34,737 nucleotides of DNA from Paenibacillus xylaniclasticus (GTDB lineage Bacteria; Bacillota; Bacilli; Paenibacillales; Paenibacillaceae), in contig NZ_BIML01000040.1 of NCBI RefSeq assembly GCF_004001065.1, positions 1 through 34,737 on the forward strand, in the 5' to 3' direction. The translations under genes and the position numbers were made by a program. The notes under the pieces are model-generated. The model saw only the letters and a program-made list of their open reading frames with translations, searched no databases and was not told the origin of the DNA. Positions 1 to 8,167 of this stretch are shown here, in pieces; the stretch's first letter is position 1, and the number at the start of each line of letters is the position of its first letter.

Positions 1-422
1 GAGTATCCTAGTTGTTTATAGAATTGATGTGCGGCCTCACGTTCGGGTCTATCGCCGCTAGTCAAAACAATAGCACTTACTCCATGTTCATTCGCCCAAT
101 TCTCTACGTGCTTCATAAGTTCCTTTCCTATTCCTAATCCCCGATATTCTGTTTTTGTAACCAACACCGAGATTTGAATGATCGGCTGATCGCTTTCATA
201 AGCGTATTGCTGACGAAGGCCAACCATTCCAACCACTTTGTCATTAAGTTCTGCTACCAAAGTATGATACATTGGATTGGAGCTTATCATCTCCAATCTT
301 TTTTTCATTTGAAGTATGGATGCTGGATGGCCTAAATCATTCATCAGTTCGGTAATTGCATCGATATCACGAAATGAAGCTTCTCGAATAACTAAACTAC
401 TGGCATGACCGCCTGTTCTCAT
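1..422 (-). CDS. GNAT family N-acetyltransferase (3' end cut by window)
   Basis: Reading the minus strand from ATG at 422 gives an open frame of 140 codons that runs off the left edge, so the C-terminus is missing. The translation begins MRTGGHASSLVIREASFRDI and has the GNAT pattern: an N-terminal strand (LVIREAS), a central strand (VVGMVGLR), and the acetyl-CoA pyrophosphate-binding motif A (YRGLGIGKELM, fitting R/Q-x-x-G-x-G/A). A C-terminal AHQFYKQLGY follows, matching the usual FY..xGF/Y motif B. Family members transfer an acetyl group from acetyl-CoA to an amine; the substrate cannot be read from sequence. It is divergent from the sigma factor gene at 640, with about 220 bases between them. 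Confidence 0.88.
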   Translation of the reverse strand, partial: MRTGGHASSLVIREASFRDIDAITELMNDLGHPASILQMKKRLEMISSNPMYHTLVAELNDKVVGMVGLRQQYAYESDQPIIQISVLVTKTEYRGLGIGKELMKHVENWANEHGVSAIVLTSGDRPEREAAHQFYKQLGY

Positions 423-639
423 GTGACTCGCCTGTATATGTAATAATATGTTACCATAATTATCAATCTGGTTGAATTTGGATAGTTGAAAAAATAAGAA
501 ATGCGTCCGTATTGCAACAGGCTGAACGAATCGTCGCCGCAGACAGCTGTAGTAACGGGCATTTTTAATTTACAAGTGAACCAAGCTTCAAGTTATGACC
601 ATATACAGTTGAATGGCCATTCAGAAAGGGAGGAGCTAC

Positions 640-1164
640 TTGGATATCGAGGAGTTTGGCAATCTGATCGAACAGCACGGCAAAGCGCTGTATGGATTCT
701 GCCATAGACTAACGTCGAATCGGACGGATACTGACGATCTCTATCAAGAAACGCTGCTGAAAGCGATGGAAGCGCGATATAAGTTGGACAGAAATCGGAA
801 TCCGAAAGCCTTTCTTCTGTCGGTCGCGGTTGGACTGCACAAGAATCAGCGCCGCAAATTTGCCTGGAGACAGAGAATTGCACCTACAGCAGCATACAAA
901 GAAGCGGCCGCCGCGATCAACGTAGTCTCGAGTGAAGAGACTCCGGAAGCTGCAGTGATGTCTTCCGAGCTGCGTCAGAAGATACAAGCTGCCGCCGATA
1001 AGCTTCAAGATAAGCTGAAGATCCCGCTTTATCTGTACTATACGGCAGAATTGTCGATTGAGGAGATCGCTTCGGTATTACAAATTCCGCATGGTACGGT
1101 CAAGAGCAGACTTTATCAAGCTAGACAGGCGATGAAAAAGGAACTGGAGGTGGAGTCTCAATGA
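640..1164 (+). CDS. ECF-type RNA polymerase sigma factor
   Basis: This 174-residue protein carries sigma-70 region 2 (residues about 8-75, with DTDDLYQETLLKAM as the core-binding part) and region 4 (about 120-170, with LSIEEIASVLQIPHGTVKSR as the helix-turn-helix). Small size and only two domains are typical of extracytoplasmic-function sigma factors. I chose TTG at 640 because AAAGGGAGGAG ends about 4 bases upstream; the in-frame ATG at 613 lies upstream of that site and has none of its own. The stop overlaps the start of the next gene (ATGA at 1161-1164), so the two are translationally coupled. The neighbour is a single-pass membrane protein, as expected for a sigma/anti-sigma pair. The signal sensed is unknown. 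Confidence 0.88.
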   Translation: MDIEEFGNLIEQHGKALYGFCHRLTSNRTDTDDLYQETLLKAMEARYKLDRNRNPKAFLLSVAVGLHKNQRRKFAWRQRIAPTAAYKEAAAAINVVSSEETPEAAVMSSELRQKIQAAADKLQDKLKIPLYLYYTAELSIEEIASVLQIPHGTVKSRLYQARQAMKKELEVESQ

Positions 1165-2315
1165 ATAATTCCGAACAATGGGATCGCATGCTCCGGCAAG
1201 CTTTGGCTTCGGACGCCAAGCCTGAAGAACAATTAAACAGAGAGGTTATGAATCGATACAAGCAGATAAGCGAAAGGAGGTCCAATAATAAAAAAAGGGT
1301 CTCTATAGGGGTATTGGTTGCTGTTCTTTCACTAGTCATGTCTGTGTCGGCGTTCGCGGCTTTAAAGTTATTCAGCCCCCAGCAAGTAGCCAAGCAAATG
1401 GGGGAAGAAATTTTGGCAGAAGCTTTCGCCAGCAGTGAAGCTATCGAAATTATCGAATCTGTCGTTTCCGGAGGTTACAAGATTACGCTGCACGGCATTG
1501 TCTCCGGTGCTGGATTGGTTGAACTGGAAAGCTCACCAAATCAAATATCCTCAGAGAAGACGTATGCCGTTGTGTCCATAGCTAACGCTGATGGAAGTCC
1601 GATGCCTTCGACGAGCGATCCACAATATGGTGAATTTCCCTTCTTGGTGTCGCCTTTCATTAAGGGGCTAGAGCCATGGCAGGTCAACATCGCCTCGATG
1701 AACGGCAGTTATAGTGAAATTGTGTTAGACGGCGTTATGTACAGGTTAATCGAATGCGACATCGTGGAAATGTTCGCCGACAGAGGCGTATATTTAGCCG
1801 TGATCGGCGGTCAGAGCTTCCCGAACAGCGATACGATTGCTTTCGACGATAGGACGGGCGAAATTAGTATCAGATCGGATTACGAGGGAGCCTCCGCGCT
1901 GTTCGATCTTCCTCTGGATAAGTCGAAAGCCGATCCAGTCAAGGCAGAAGCCTATTTGCGTGAGCTCCTGAAGGAGTCTTCCTCTAATATGGAAGCGGAG
2001 CTAACCGAGAATGCCGCTGCCGACGATGGATTTGCTGAAATGGCTAGGAAATCAGCGGAGTGGAAGAAAAAGGTGCCAGAAGGCAAGACGATTCCAGAAT
2101 CAATCCAACAAGTAACCATCGACGAGCAAGGGAAAATCAATTACAATTTCGACGTCTGGGACGTCAAGGTTAGCCCAGACTTGTTGTTTCCGGAAGGGCA
2201 AACGGGCGATTTTCCTTATCATTTCAGTGAGAGAGACGGTAAGGTATACGTAGTGGTGTTTACGGTAGACGAAGACAGCAATATAACCGGCAAGGTCGTT
2301 GTGATCGATTCTTAG
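1161..2315 (+). CDS. Membrane-anchored probable anti-sigma factor
   Basis: The protein has 384 residues. A short charged cytoplasmic N-terminus (about 1-44, NSEQWDRMLRQALAS...) is followed by one transmembrane helix (about 46-70, VSIGVLVAVLSLVMSVSAFAAL) and a long extracytoplasmic domain of about 310 residues. This layout resembles DUF4179-like anti-sigma proteins of Firmicutes. It starts inside the stop codon of the sigma gene, which supports a regulatory pair. No zinc-binding HxxxCxxC motif is visible, so it would not be a ZAS-type anti-sigma factor. The outer domain shows no motif I recognise. The anti-sigma role is inferred from position and topology. Confidence 0.7.
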   Translation: MNNSEQWDRMLRQALASDAKPEEQLNREVMNRYKQISERRSNNKKRVSIGVLVAVLSLVMSVSAFAALKLFSPQQVAKQMGEEILAEAFASSEAIEIIESVVSGGYKITLHGIVSGAGLVELESSPNQISSEKTYAVVSIANADGSPMPSTSDPQYGEFPFLVSPFIKGLEPWQVNIASMNGSYSEIVLDGVMYRLIECDIVEMFADRGVYLAVIGGQSFPNSDTIAFDDRTGEISIRSDYEGASALFDLPLDKSKADPVKAEAYLRELLKESSSNMEAELTENAAADDGFAEMARKSAEWKKKVPEGKTIPESIQQVTIDEQGKINYNFDVWDVKVSPDLLFPEGQTGDFPYHFSERDGKVYVVVFTVDEDSNITGKVVVIDS

Positions 2316-2463
2316 AGCCGTTCTTTCTAACCTTTCAGTTAACTTTCTTATCAATCATTTGTGGTAGATTAACCTGTGGGTAGGTGGTTTTTCATAATGG
2401 GTCTAGCATCTTCTTTAGGAATAGGATATTATTGGGAAAATTACTACAGAGGAGAGATCCCGG

Positions 2464-3270
2464 ATGTCGAACATACAAGCCATTGTATTGGACTTAGACG
2501 GAACATTACTCGACAATGACAAATCTATCTCCCCGCGAAATTATCAGGCTGTTAGAAGGTGTTATGATTATGGAATTCATATTATCGTAGCCACGGCACG
2601 ACCGCCTAGAGTTGCTAATCGGTTTGTCAAAGAGCTTCCTTTTGTCGACTACTTGATCTATTACAATGGTGCTCTAACGGTATGCAAGTCTAAGCGAATT
2701 CAGCGGCACATTAGTATCCCAATGGAAGTTAGCCAGCAGATTATCGATTTCATCGAGTTACAGGAATCTCAATCGATCATAACATTCGAGAACAAAGACG
2801 CATGGTATGCGTGTACACCGATTCCTGATTCGCAATTTACTCATTTCGGTATCAGTTCTAATGATGATAAACCACTGATTGTTGAGAAAGCTTTTATTCG
2901 TTCACTATCCCCAACCAAAATATTGGTACATGGTTATAGCGCATGGATGGAACTTGTCAAGCAATTCGGAGAGCATGTGAACGTAATTGCTACTGATGGT
3001 GGGGCCCTTATTCAAATTATGCCTAAATTGGCCTCCAAGGAGGATGCCGTGCAATGGGCGCTTGATGACATTGGAGTGAGGACAGACAATGTAATGGTGT
3101 TCGGGGATGACTTTAACGATTTGGGTCTATTTCATAAGTGCGGATTTCCGGTCGCTATGGGAAATGCAATAGCTGAACTAAAAAATAGTGCAAAGTATAT
3201 TACCGAATCCAATGATCAAGATGGTGTTGCTGTTGCTCTTGAGAGGTTTGTGTTTGCGATGAGATTGTAG
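2464..3270 (+). CDS. Cof-type HAD-IIB family hydrolase
   Basis: The 268-residue length fits the Cof subfamily. Motif I (VLDLDGTLLDN, Asp10 and Asp12) is the phosphoaspartate site. Motif II is likely the Thr in VATARPP. The Lys of motif III lies near residue 193 (KLASKEDAVQWAL), and motif IV is GDDFNDLGLF near residue 215, where acidic residues bind magnesium. A C2-type cap occupies the middle, as in family HAD-IIB. Members dephosphorylate sugar phosphates, nucleotides or cofactors such as FMN or PLP; the substrate is not predictable. ATG at 2464 follows a GGAGAG site. It appears monocistronic. Confidence 0.9.
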   Translation: MSNIQAIVLDLDGTLLDNDKSISPRNYQAVRRCYDYGIHIIVATARPPRVANRFVKELPFVDYLIYYNGALTVCKSKRIQRHISIPMEVSQQIIDFIELQESQSIITFENKDAWYACTPIPDSQFTHFGISSNDDKPLIVEKAFIRSLSPTKILVHGYSAWMELVKQFGEHVNVIATDGGALIQIMPKLASKEDAVQWALDDIGVRTDNVMVFGDDFNDLGLFHKCGFPVAMGNAIAELKNSAKYITESNDQDGVAVALERFVFAMRL

Positions 3271-3588
3271 TAACGAATACTCTATTATTTTTAAATAATG
3301 TCCAGTTGCTATCTTCATCAGCAGATAGATAAGAACATATGATGGTTCGACAAGAATGAAGGCTGCTGCGGCAGTTACGGCTGAGGCATCTGTGTCTATG
3401 ACAGTGTTGACAGACGATTTGGAATTGCATGCTCTAGAAAAGATCAAACAGTCATATGACAAGTCTTGCCAAAACGATCCAGTCGACGAGTGTGAAAGCA
3501 GCCGTTAACCATGTTGCCAGGGGTGCAGCTTTCATCACTCGTTTGTTCAGCCGAATAGGACTCTTCTCTAAAAAAACGAGAACGAACT
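3271..3588. other. Intergenic stretch with unrecognised short open frames
   Basis: This stretch holds no confident gene. Two plus-strand frames overlap: ATG 3358 to stop 3513 (51 residues, MKAAAAVTAEASVSMTVL...) and ATG 3456 to stop 3641 (61 residues, MTSLAKTIQSTSV...), the latter running antisense into the DinB gene. Neither start has a Shine-Dalgarno sequence. Both peptides look helical and could be pieces of one frameshifted gene, but I do not recognise any family. No terminator with a T-tract follows the HAD gene. Confidence 0.3.
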
Positions 3589-4071
3589 CTAACCGATCAC
3601 AGATAAAATTTGATTCTGATGATGGATGTCATGCTGAATAAATTCGTAGATGATATAAAGCAAGGAGTAGGGAGTACCTGTATGCGGGCAGTTGGCGATG
3701 CCGTTAGCGGTCACATGCTTAGCAGCAATGTCTGGTTCTGCTAACAGCGTCTCGACCAACTGAAGACGGGTTTGCTTGAATTCATCGAGCATACTATCTT
3801 TAGTTACTCCAGAACGAGCAAATTCATAAGCCTGTTGATTGAACGAATCGAAATCTGGAAAGACCATTCCTTCGCCAGTTCGAAGAGCTGGGATAATCGT
3901 GTGAAGCAGATAATGATCCCATTGTCGAAGATGAGAAATAATTTCTGCTACTGTCGCTTTCCCTTCAGCTATTGAGCTAAACCATATGTTATCGTTCAGA
4001 TCGCGTAATGTATCTGTCCAATCTATAAACTGTTTGTAACGATAAATCGTTTCTTGGCTTAAGTCTATCAC
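3589..4071 (-). CDS. DinB family protein
   Basis: This 160-residue protein has the four-helix DinB/YfiT-like pattern. An N-terminal helix with a His (ISHLRQWDHYL) is followed near the C-terminus by HDIHHQNQI, the paired histidines that normally bind a divalent metal. Members include thiol-dependent S-transferases (bacillithiol enzymes in Firmicutes) and proteins of unknown role. The start is GTG at 4071, preceded by GGGAGG at about 8 bases. It is divergent from a second DinB-fold gene at 4161, with an intergenic gap of under 90 bases. Confidence 0.82.
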   Translation of the reverse strand: MIDLSQETIYRYKQFIDWTDTLRDLNDNIWFSSIAEGKATVAEIISHLRQWDHYLLHTIIPALRTGEGMVFPDFDSFNQQAYEFARSGVTKDSMLDEFKQTRLQLVETLLAEPDIAAKHVTANGIANCPHTGTPYSLLYIIYEFIQHDIHHQNQILSVIG

Positions 4072-4160
4072 TTCGGTAGCCTCCCTGGGTAAGATAGCAG
4101 AATGCGAACATATGCTTCTATGGTATATTAAGTTTTTCCAGAAAGCAAGGGGGATAATGA

Positions 4161-4685
4161 ATGAATTTCAAACTTAATGAAGCTGTTGAATTGTTAGGGC
4201 GTACGCCAAAGGCGTTGGAGGGCTTATTGTTAGGAGTGTCTGATGAATGGCTTTACTGCAATGAGGGAGAAGGGAGCTGGAATGTCTTCGAAATCATTAC
4301 TCATCTAATTGAGGCGGAAAGAAATAATTGGATCCCGAGACTAGAGCATATGATAAGTGATGAGGAGCAGCGTACACTCCCACCTTTTGATCGCTTTTCT
4401 CATTTGCTTCTTAACGAACATGGAACGATGGATGAAAAGTTGTTAGCTTTTAAAAGCATTCGGGCACAAAGCATAGGAAGACTTGTGAAGCTTACGGAGC
4501 GGGAATCGGTTTGGGAGAAAACGGGCATACACCCGGAGTTCGGAGAAGTAAATGTCAGCCAATTGATTTCTACTTGGGTCGTTCATGACCTTACTCATAT
4601 GGCACAAATAGTTCGCGTTCTGGCTAAAAGATATGATGCTGACGTAGGACCGTGGAAGGAGTATTTATCTATCTTGCACCGTTAA
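4161..4685 (+). CDS. DinB_2 / YfiT-like family protein
   Basis: The 174-residue protein has a DinB-like helical bundle. ITHLIEAERNNW near residues 47-58 carries the first His, and WVVHDLTHMAQIVRVLA near residues 137-153 carries HxxxH, so a three-His metal site is complete. GSWNVFEIITHL is a typical DinB_2 segment. It differs clearly from the divergent neighbour at 3589-4071, so the pair is not a recent duplication. ATG at 4161 follows AAGGGGG. A long hairpin with a T-run about 100 bases downstream probably ends the transcript. Substrate unknown. Confidence 0.82.
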   Translation: MNFKLNEAVELLGRTPKALEGLLLGVSDEWLYCNEGEGSWNVFEIITHLIEAERNNWIPRLEHMISDEEQRTLPPFDRFSHLLLNEHGTMDEKLLAFKSIRAQSIGRLVKLTERESVWEKTGIHPEFGEVNVSQLISTWVVHDLTHMAQIVRVLAKRYDADVGPWKEYLSILHR

Positions 4686-4782
4686 TGAAATAAATGTACT
4701 TACTGGTTGAGCAGGAAGGTCATAAATATCAATTCCAAAAAGTGATAGAGGTCCAATATAGATTCGCATAATATTAAACGTA

Positions 4783-4864
4783 AGAAGTGCACCGCCAGAA
4801 GTATTCGTCGCTATACGCCGTAGGTGTTGAGCCATGTATACTCTGGGGTGCACTTCTGTTTTTT
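4783..4864 (+). terminator. Long imperfect hairpin followed by T-run
   Basis: AGAAGTGCACC at 4783-4793 pairs perfectly with GGTGCACTTCT at 4847-4857. The stem continues inward with CCAGA (4795-4799) against TCTGG (4842-4846) and GTAT against ATAC, giving about 20 pairs with single-base bulges. GTTTTTT follows the right arm. It can serve as a rho-independent terminator for the 4161 gene. It lies just past the end of the convergent response-regulator gene. The stem is longer than most terminators. Confidence 0.65.
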
Positions 4865-4878
4865 GACAACGCAGTCGC

Positions 4879-5517
4879 TTAAATCAATTTCTCATCGTGC
4901 GCTTTCTTCATTACAGTTGCGCGATTATGAACATTCAGCTTGGAGTAGATGCTGGAGATGTAGTTTTTAACCGTCCCTTCTGATAGGAACAGCTTGGTGG
5001 ATATATCCCGGTTCGATAATCCTTCCGCAATGCATTTCAGCACTTGCGTTTCACGCTCGGTTAACCCGTACTCCGTCTCCTTCGTCGAAGGCCGCGAGAG
5101 CGTTCTGGCGAATAGCGCTTTGGCAACGTCTTGGCTAATCATCGTTTCACCGCGGTGAACAAGCACGATAGCTGCTGCAAGATCAGTAGGGTCGATGGCT
5201 TTCAGAATGTAACCTTCAGCCCCCGCATTCAACGCACTAAGTACAATTTCCTCGTCTTGAAATGTAGTAAGCATGATGATCTTAATAGTCGGATAAGATT
5301 TCTTTATACGATCTGTCGCTTCCACGCCGCCCATAATCGGCATTTGGACGTCCATTAGGATAACCTCCGGCTGCAGCTGAGGTACAAGTTCTACGGCTAC
5401 TGCTCCGTTCTCGGCAGAGCCAACTATTTCAATGTCCGGGTTAAGATTGAGAACGATCCCTAAGCTCTTGCGAATAATTTCCTGATCCTCGACGATCATC
5501 ACTTTTATTTTGACCAT
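4879..5517 (-). CDS. NarL/FixJ-family response regulator
   Basis: The 212-residue protein has an N-terminal receiver domain (about 3-120) with the acidic pair ED at residues 10-11, phospho-acceptor Asp56 in LMDVQMP, the conserved Thr in MLTTFQD and Lys in YILKA. A C-terminal LuxR-type helix-turn-helix (about 145-210) contains LTERETQVLKCIAEGLSNRD and GTVKNYISSIYSKL. I prefer ATG at 5517 because AAGGAG sits about 11 bases upstream; GTG at 5529 would touch that site. The likely partner kinase is the HisKA_3 protein at 8168-9364, the only one in the window. An inverted repeat directly upstream suggests autoregulation. Confidence 0.92.
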   Translation of the reverse strand: MVKIKVMIVEDQEIIRKSLGIVLNLNPDIEIVGSAENGAVAVELVPQLQPEVILMDVQMPIMGGVEATDRIKKSYPTIKIIMLTTFQDEEIVLSALNAGAEGYILKAIDPTDLAAAIVLVHRGETMISQDVAKALFARTLSRPSTKETEYGLTERETQVLKCIAEGLSNRDISTKLFLSEGTVKNYISSIYSKLNVHNRATVMKKAHDEKLI

Positions 5518-5570
5518 GAGCTGATGCACTCCTTATTAGCTAAAGCAGTTGTACATTTAAGATACTCGAA

Positions 5571-5595
5571 AAAAGTCATAGTTGTATAGTGACTT
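5571..5595. promoter_or_regulatory. Candidate operator upstream of the response regulator
   Basis: AAGTCA at 5573-5578 and TGACTT at 5590-5595 form an inverted repeat in the short gap between the response-regulator start and the serine-hydrolase stop. The 12-mer AAAAGTCATAGT (5571-5582) recurs exactly on the minus strand at 7170-7181, in the divergent promoter region of the same cluster. Binding by the response regulator is an inference. Confidence 0.5.
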
Positions 5596-5601
5596 CTAGT
5601 G

Positions 5602-7095
5602 TTACTTCCAATTACGAGGGATGAAGAGTAGAAAAGCGCTATACACAATCCAAATGAAAACGCACACAGCTGCAACGATGATCGCTGCGGCTAGATCATA
5701 TGGGTATCCGTAGAAGCCAGCCTCCGTTGGACGGAATACGAACAATAAGTAAAGGATCGGTAAGAGCACAATAATTAATAAAAGAAGCCGAATAAGGTTC
5801 AACCAGCGATATTTCAGCTGAAATTGGTTCCGATATTTTCGTACAACACTTCTTATTAATACGAGCATGAAGAACAAGCTGACCGCAATAATGCCCAATG
5901 AAATGTAACCGAGCACTTGAAACACGTTGATGACGCCGGCGACGGACTTCGGTTCTTGATCGAGCAGAATGCTTACGACGCCTTCGGTTATACGCGACCG
6001 GCGTTCTCCATTACTTTCTCCCACGAGCATTACAAAGCCAATCTGCTTATCCGGAATAATGACCATCTCCGAGCTGGAGCCCATGCCTTCACCAGACTTG
6101 GACAGGATACGAGTTCCGTATACCTCACTTTGTTCAAACCCGCTTTCCGTATATATCGCGCCATCCAGATCGGAAGCGACTACGCCGTTCTTCGTATGTT
6201 GATCAAACTTGTCGGAAGCGATAAAAGAATCAGCGTGATGACCTAGTACGGCAATCATTATTTGGGATAGATCCAGTACATTGCTATAGGCACCGCCTTC
6301 AGCAGCTTGACTGCTGCCGAACGTTTTCCAATAAGGAGCAACCTTCGTTGAGAACCCGAACAGATAGCCGTATTCTTGCGCGATATCTACGTCGTTAATG
6401 AGATTCGGATTAAACTCGCTATGACTCATTCCGAGCGGTAGAAACAACGAATTTCTAATATACGATTCATAAGGCTGGTTCGTAACCTTCTCAATAACTA
6501 ACCCAAGCAGGTTAAAGCAAGTGTTGCAGTACTGGCCCTTAGAACCAGGAGAACTATTCATCGAGACTTTACGCAGCGCTTTCGCCGAATCTTCCTTAGA
6601 ATTTCGATTCTTCTCAATATCCTCGTATATAGCACCGTCAGCTACATAACGGCTAACACCGGCGGAATGCGTAAGCAGGTTGCGAATCGTCACCTTGTCC
6701 GATTCCTGCTTGTTACGGTATTGGAACCACGGCAGATAGGTTACAACCGGTTCATCTAATGATATAAGTCCCTGATCGACTAACTTCAATACAGCTGAGG
6801 CAGTTAACACTTTTGTAACGGAGGCAATAGAATAGACGGTTTCCGGCGTCGCTTTCTGTTGTGCAGCAAGATCGGAGTAACCGATTCCTTCAGCCGCAAC
6901 GATCGCATCATTTTCTACGAGAGCATACGCGCCGCCAGGAAAGCCTGCGGTACGGAACTGTTCCTCAAGATACGAGTTAATTCTATCAATCTTATAATGA
7001 TCGATGACGCTATCAGCAAACACAGTGTTAGGTACGAAAATAATAAAAGTAATCAATAATAAAGAGGTGAATAAGGATTTAAGAAGCTTATTCAT
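5602..7095 (-). CDS. Membrane-anchored serine hydrolase, beta-lactamase/PBP-like (class C fold)
   Basis: This 497-residue protein has a signal peptide or N-terminal anchor (about 4-27, ending VFADS), a beta-lactamase/penicillin-binding-like domain (about 35-370) and three hydrophobic helices in the last 110 residues. The catalytic signatures are intact: S92-V-T-K95 (nucleophile and base), Y189-C-N191 (YxN), and KSGEG as the third motif. Proteins of this type are D-alanyl-D-peptide hydrolases, esterases or beta-lactamase-like enzymes acting outside the membrane. The start is ATG at 7095, with AGAAGGG about 9 bases upstream; ATG at 7104 would lie directly on that site. It is divergent from the CPBP protease and shares an operator-like region with it. 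Confidence 0.88.
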   Translation of the reverse strand: MNKLLKSLFTSLLLITFIIFVPNTVFADSVIDHYKIDRINSYLEEQFRTAGFPGGAYALVENDAIVAAEGIGYSDLAAQQKATPETVYSIASVTKVLTASAVLKLVDQGLISLDEPVVTYLPWFQYRNKQESDKVTIRNLLTHSAGVSRYVADGAIYEDIEKNRNSKEDSAKALRKVSMNSSPGSKGQYCNTCFNLLGLVIEKVTNQPYESYIRNSLFLPLGMSHSEFNPNLINDVDIAQEYGYLFGFSTKVAPYWKTFGSSQAAEGGAYSNVLDLSQIMIAVLGHHADSFIASDKFDQHTKNGVVASDLDGAIYTESGFEQSEVYGTRILSKSGEGMGSSSEMVIIPDKQIGFVMLVGESNGERRSRITEGVVSILLDQEPKSVAGVINVFQVLGYISLGIIAVSLFFMLVLIRSVVRKYRNQFQLKYRWLNLIRLLLLIIVLLPILYLLFVFRPTEAGFYGYPYDLAAAIIVAAVCVFIWIVYSAFLLFIPRNWK

Positions 7096-7140
7096 ATGTA
7101 ACATCCCTTCTATTAATTTATCTATGGCTAAGTTTATTCA

Positions 7141-7212
7141 ATAAAAGTCATGAAGAAGAAGTGCCGGTCACTATGACTTTTATCCCCCGAAAGTTACTAC
7201 TTCCCTATGACT
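7141..7212. promoter_or_regulatory. Divergent promoter region with repeated ATGACT half-sites
   Basis: ATAAAAGTCAT at 7141-7151 and ATGACTTTTAT at 7173-7183 are a perfect 11-bp inverted repeat whose centres are 32 bases apart, about three helical turns. A third half-site, CTATGACT, lies at 7205-7212. The region separates the minus-strand serine hydrolase from the plus-strand CPBP gene. A 12-base block (7170-7181) matches the site upstream of the response regulator. This suggests a shared regulator, most simply the NarL-type protein encoded next door. Confidence 0.55.
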
Positions 7213-7281
7213 AGATCTCTGTACATTAAGGATGCGGCAGTTGCTGCTGCCAATAAACCATAGAAGAAGGATCGATAAATT

Positions 7282-8100
7282 ATGTTCAGGTCATTGAAGG
7301 ATTCCAGTAAGGTCGTCTTATTTACGGTTATTGTGATTTTGCTTGCTGTACTGTTCAGCTACATACCCGGTATTTCTGTCTTTGTTTATATGTTGACGCC
7401 AACGATTGCGGTTTTGATTATGATGCTGCTCGTGACTCGCGATGGTTATACGAAGACAGGCTGGAAGCTGCTCGGGCTTCATAAGCTTGGCAGGAAGGCC
7501 TGGTTGTTCGCCATCTTCGTACCCATCATTCCGTTCGCATTAAGCTTCGCTGTTGTATGGTTAACGGGGATATCATCCGTTGAAGGAAAGGCTGATTTTG
7601 AAGGGATAAGCTGGGCAGTATTTCCGCTAGCTATCGTATTTATTTATGTAAAGGCAGTCCTAACACAAAGTATGGGTGAGGAGCTTGGATGGCGTGGTTA
7701 TTTGCTGCCATTGATGTTAAGAAGTATGGGGAAGAAGAAGGCGTATATGCTTAACGGTTTAATTCATGGAGTATGGCATTTTCCTCTCATGATTAATACA
7801 GATTCTTATCATGCGGATGATAAGCTGTGGCTGATCTTGCCATTAACGGTGCTCAGCACAGTAGCTCTGGCACCTGTTATTGGTGAAATCCGCATGCGCA
7901 CCGGAAGCGTCTGGACATCGTCTATGATCCATACGACACATAATTTAGTATGGTTGGTTCTGGGATATTTTGTCGTAGATAATCATGAGGCTGCTAAGTA
8001 TTTATCGGGTGATATGAGTATTATCGTAGTATTATTCTACTTAGGATTAAGTTTATATATGTGGAAAAGGAATCGTTCTGAAAAATTATTACTACAATAG
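7282..8100 (+). CDS. CPBP family intramembrane glutamic endopeptidase
   Basis: The 272-residue polytopic protein has about eight hydrophobic segments. The CPBP (Abi/CAAX protease) motifs are present: GEELGWRGYLLP with E133-E134 and R138 (motif 1, EExxxR), NGLIHGVWHFPL (motif 2), and SMIHTTHNLVW (motif 4 His/Asn). The family includes Rce1-type CAAX proteases, bacteriocin self-immunity proteins and anti-sigma-cleaving proteases; the substrate here is unknown. ATG at 7282 follows AGAAGAAGGA at slightly long spacing. It is probably co-transcribed with the histidine kinase 67 bases downstream. Confidence 0.9.
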   Translation: MFRSLKDSSKVVLFTVIVILLAVLFSYIPGISVFVYMLTPTIAVLIMMLLVTRDGYTKTGWKLLGLHKLGRKAWLFAIFVPIIPFALSFAVVWLTGISSVEGKADFEGISWAVFPLAIVFIYVKAVLTQSMGEELGWRGYLLPLMLRSMGKKKAYMLNGLIHGVWHFPLMINTDSYHADDKLWLILPLTVLSTVALAPVIGEIRMRTGSVWTSSMIHTTHNLVWLVLGYFVVDNHEAAKYLSGDMSIIVVLFYLGLSLYMWKRNRSEKLLLQ

Positions 8101-8167
8101 TAGATTAACGAGCGGTCATAACTTATACTTGTATTTGCAAAAATTACATAAAAGGCTGTGACTGCTC

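Noticed and set aside
613-639. ATG start for the first sigma factor
   Set aside because: The ribosome site AAAGGGAGGAG lies downstream of this ATG and serves TTG at 640.
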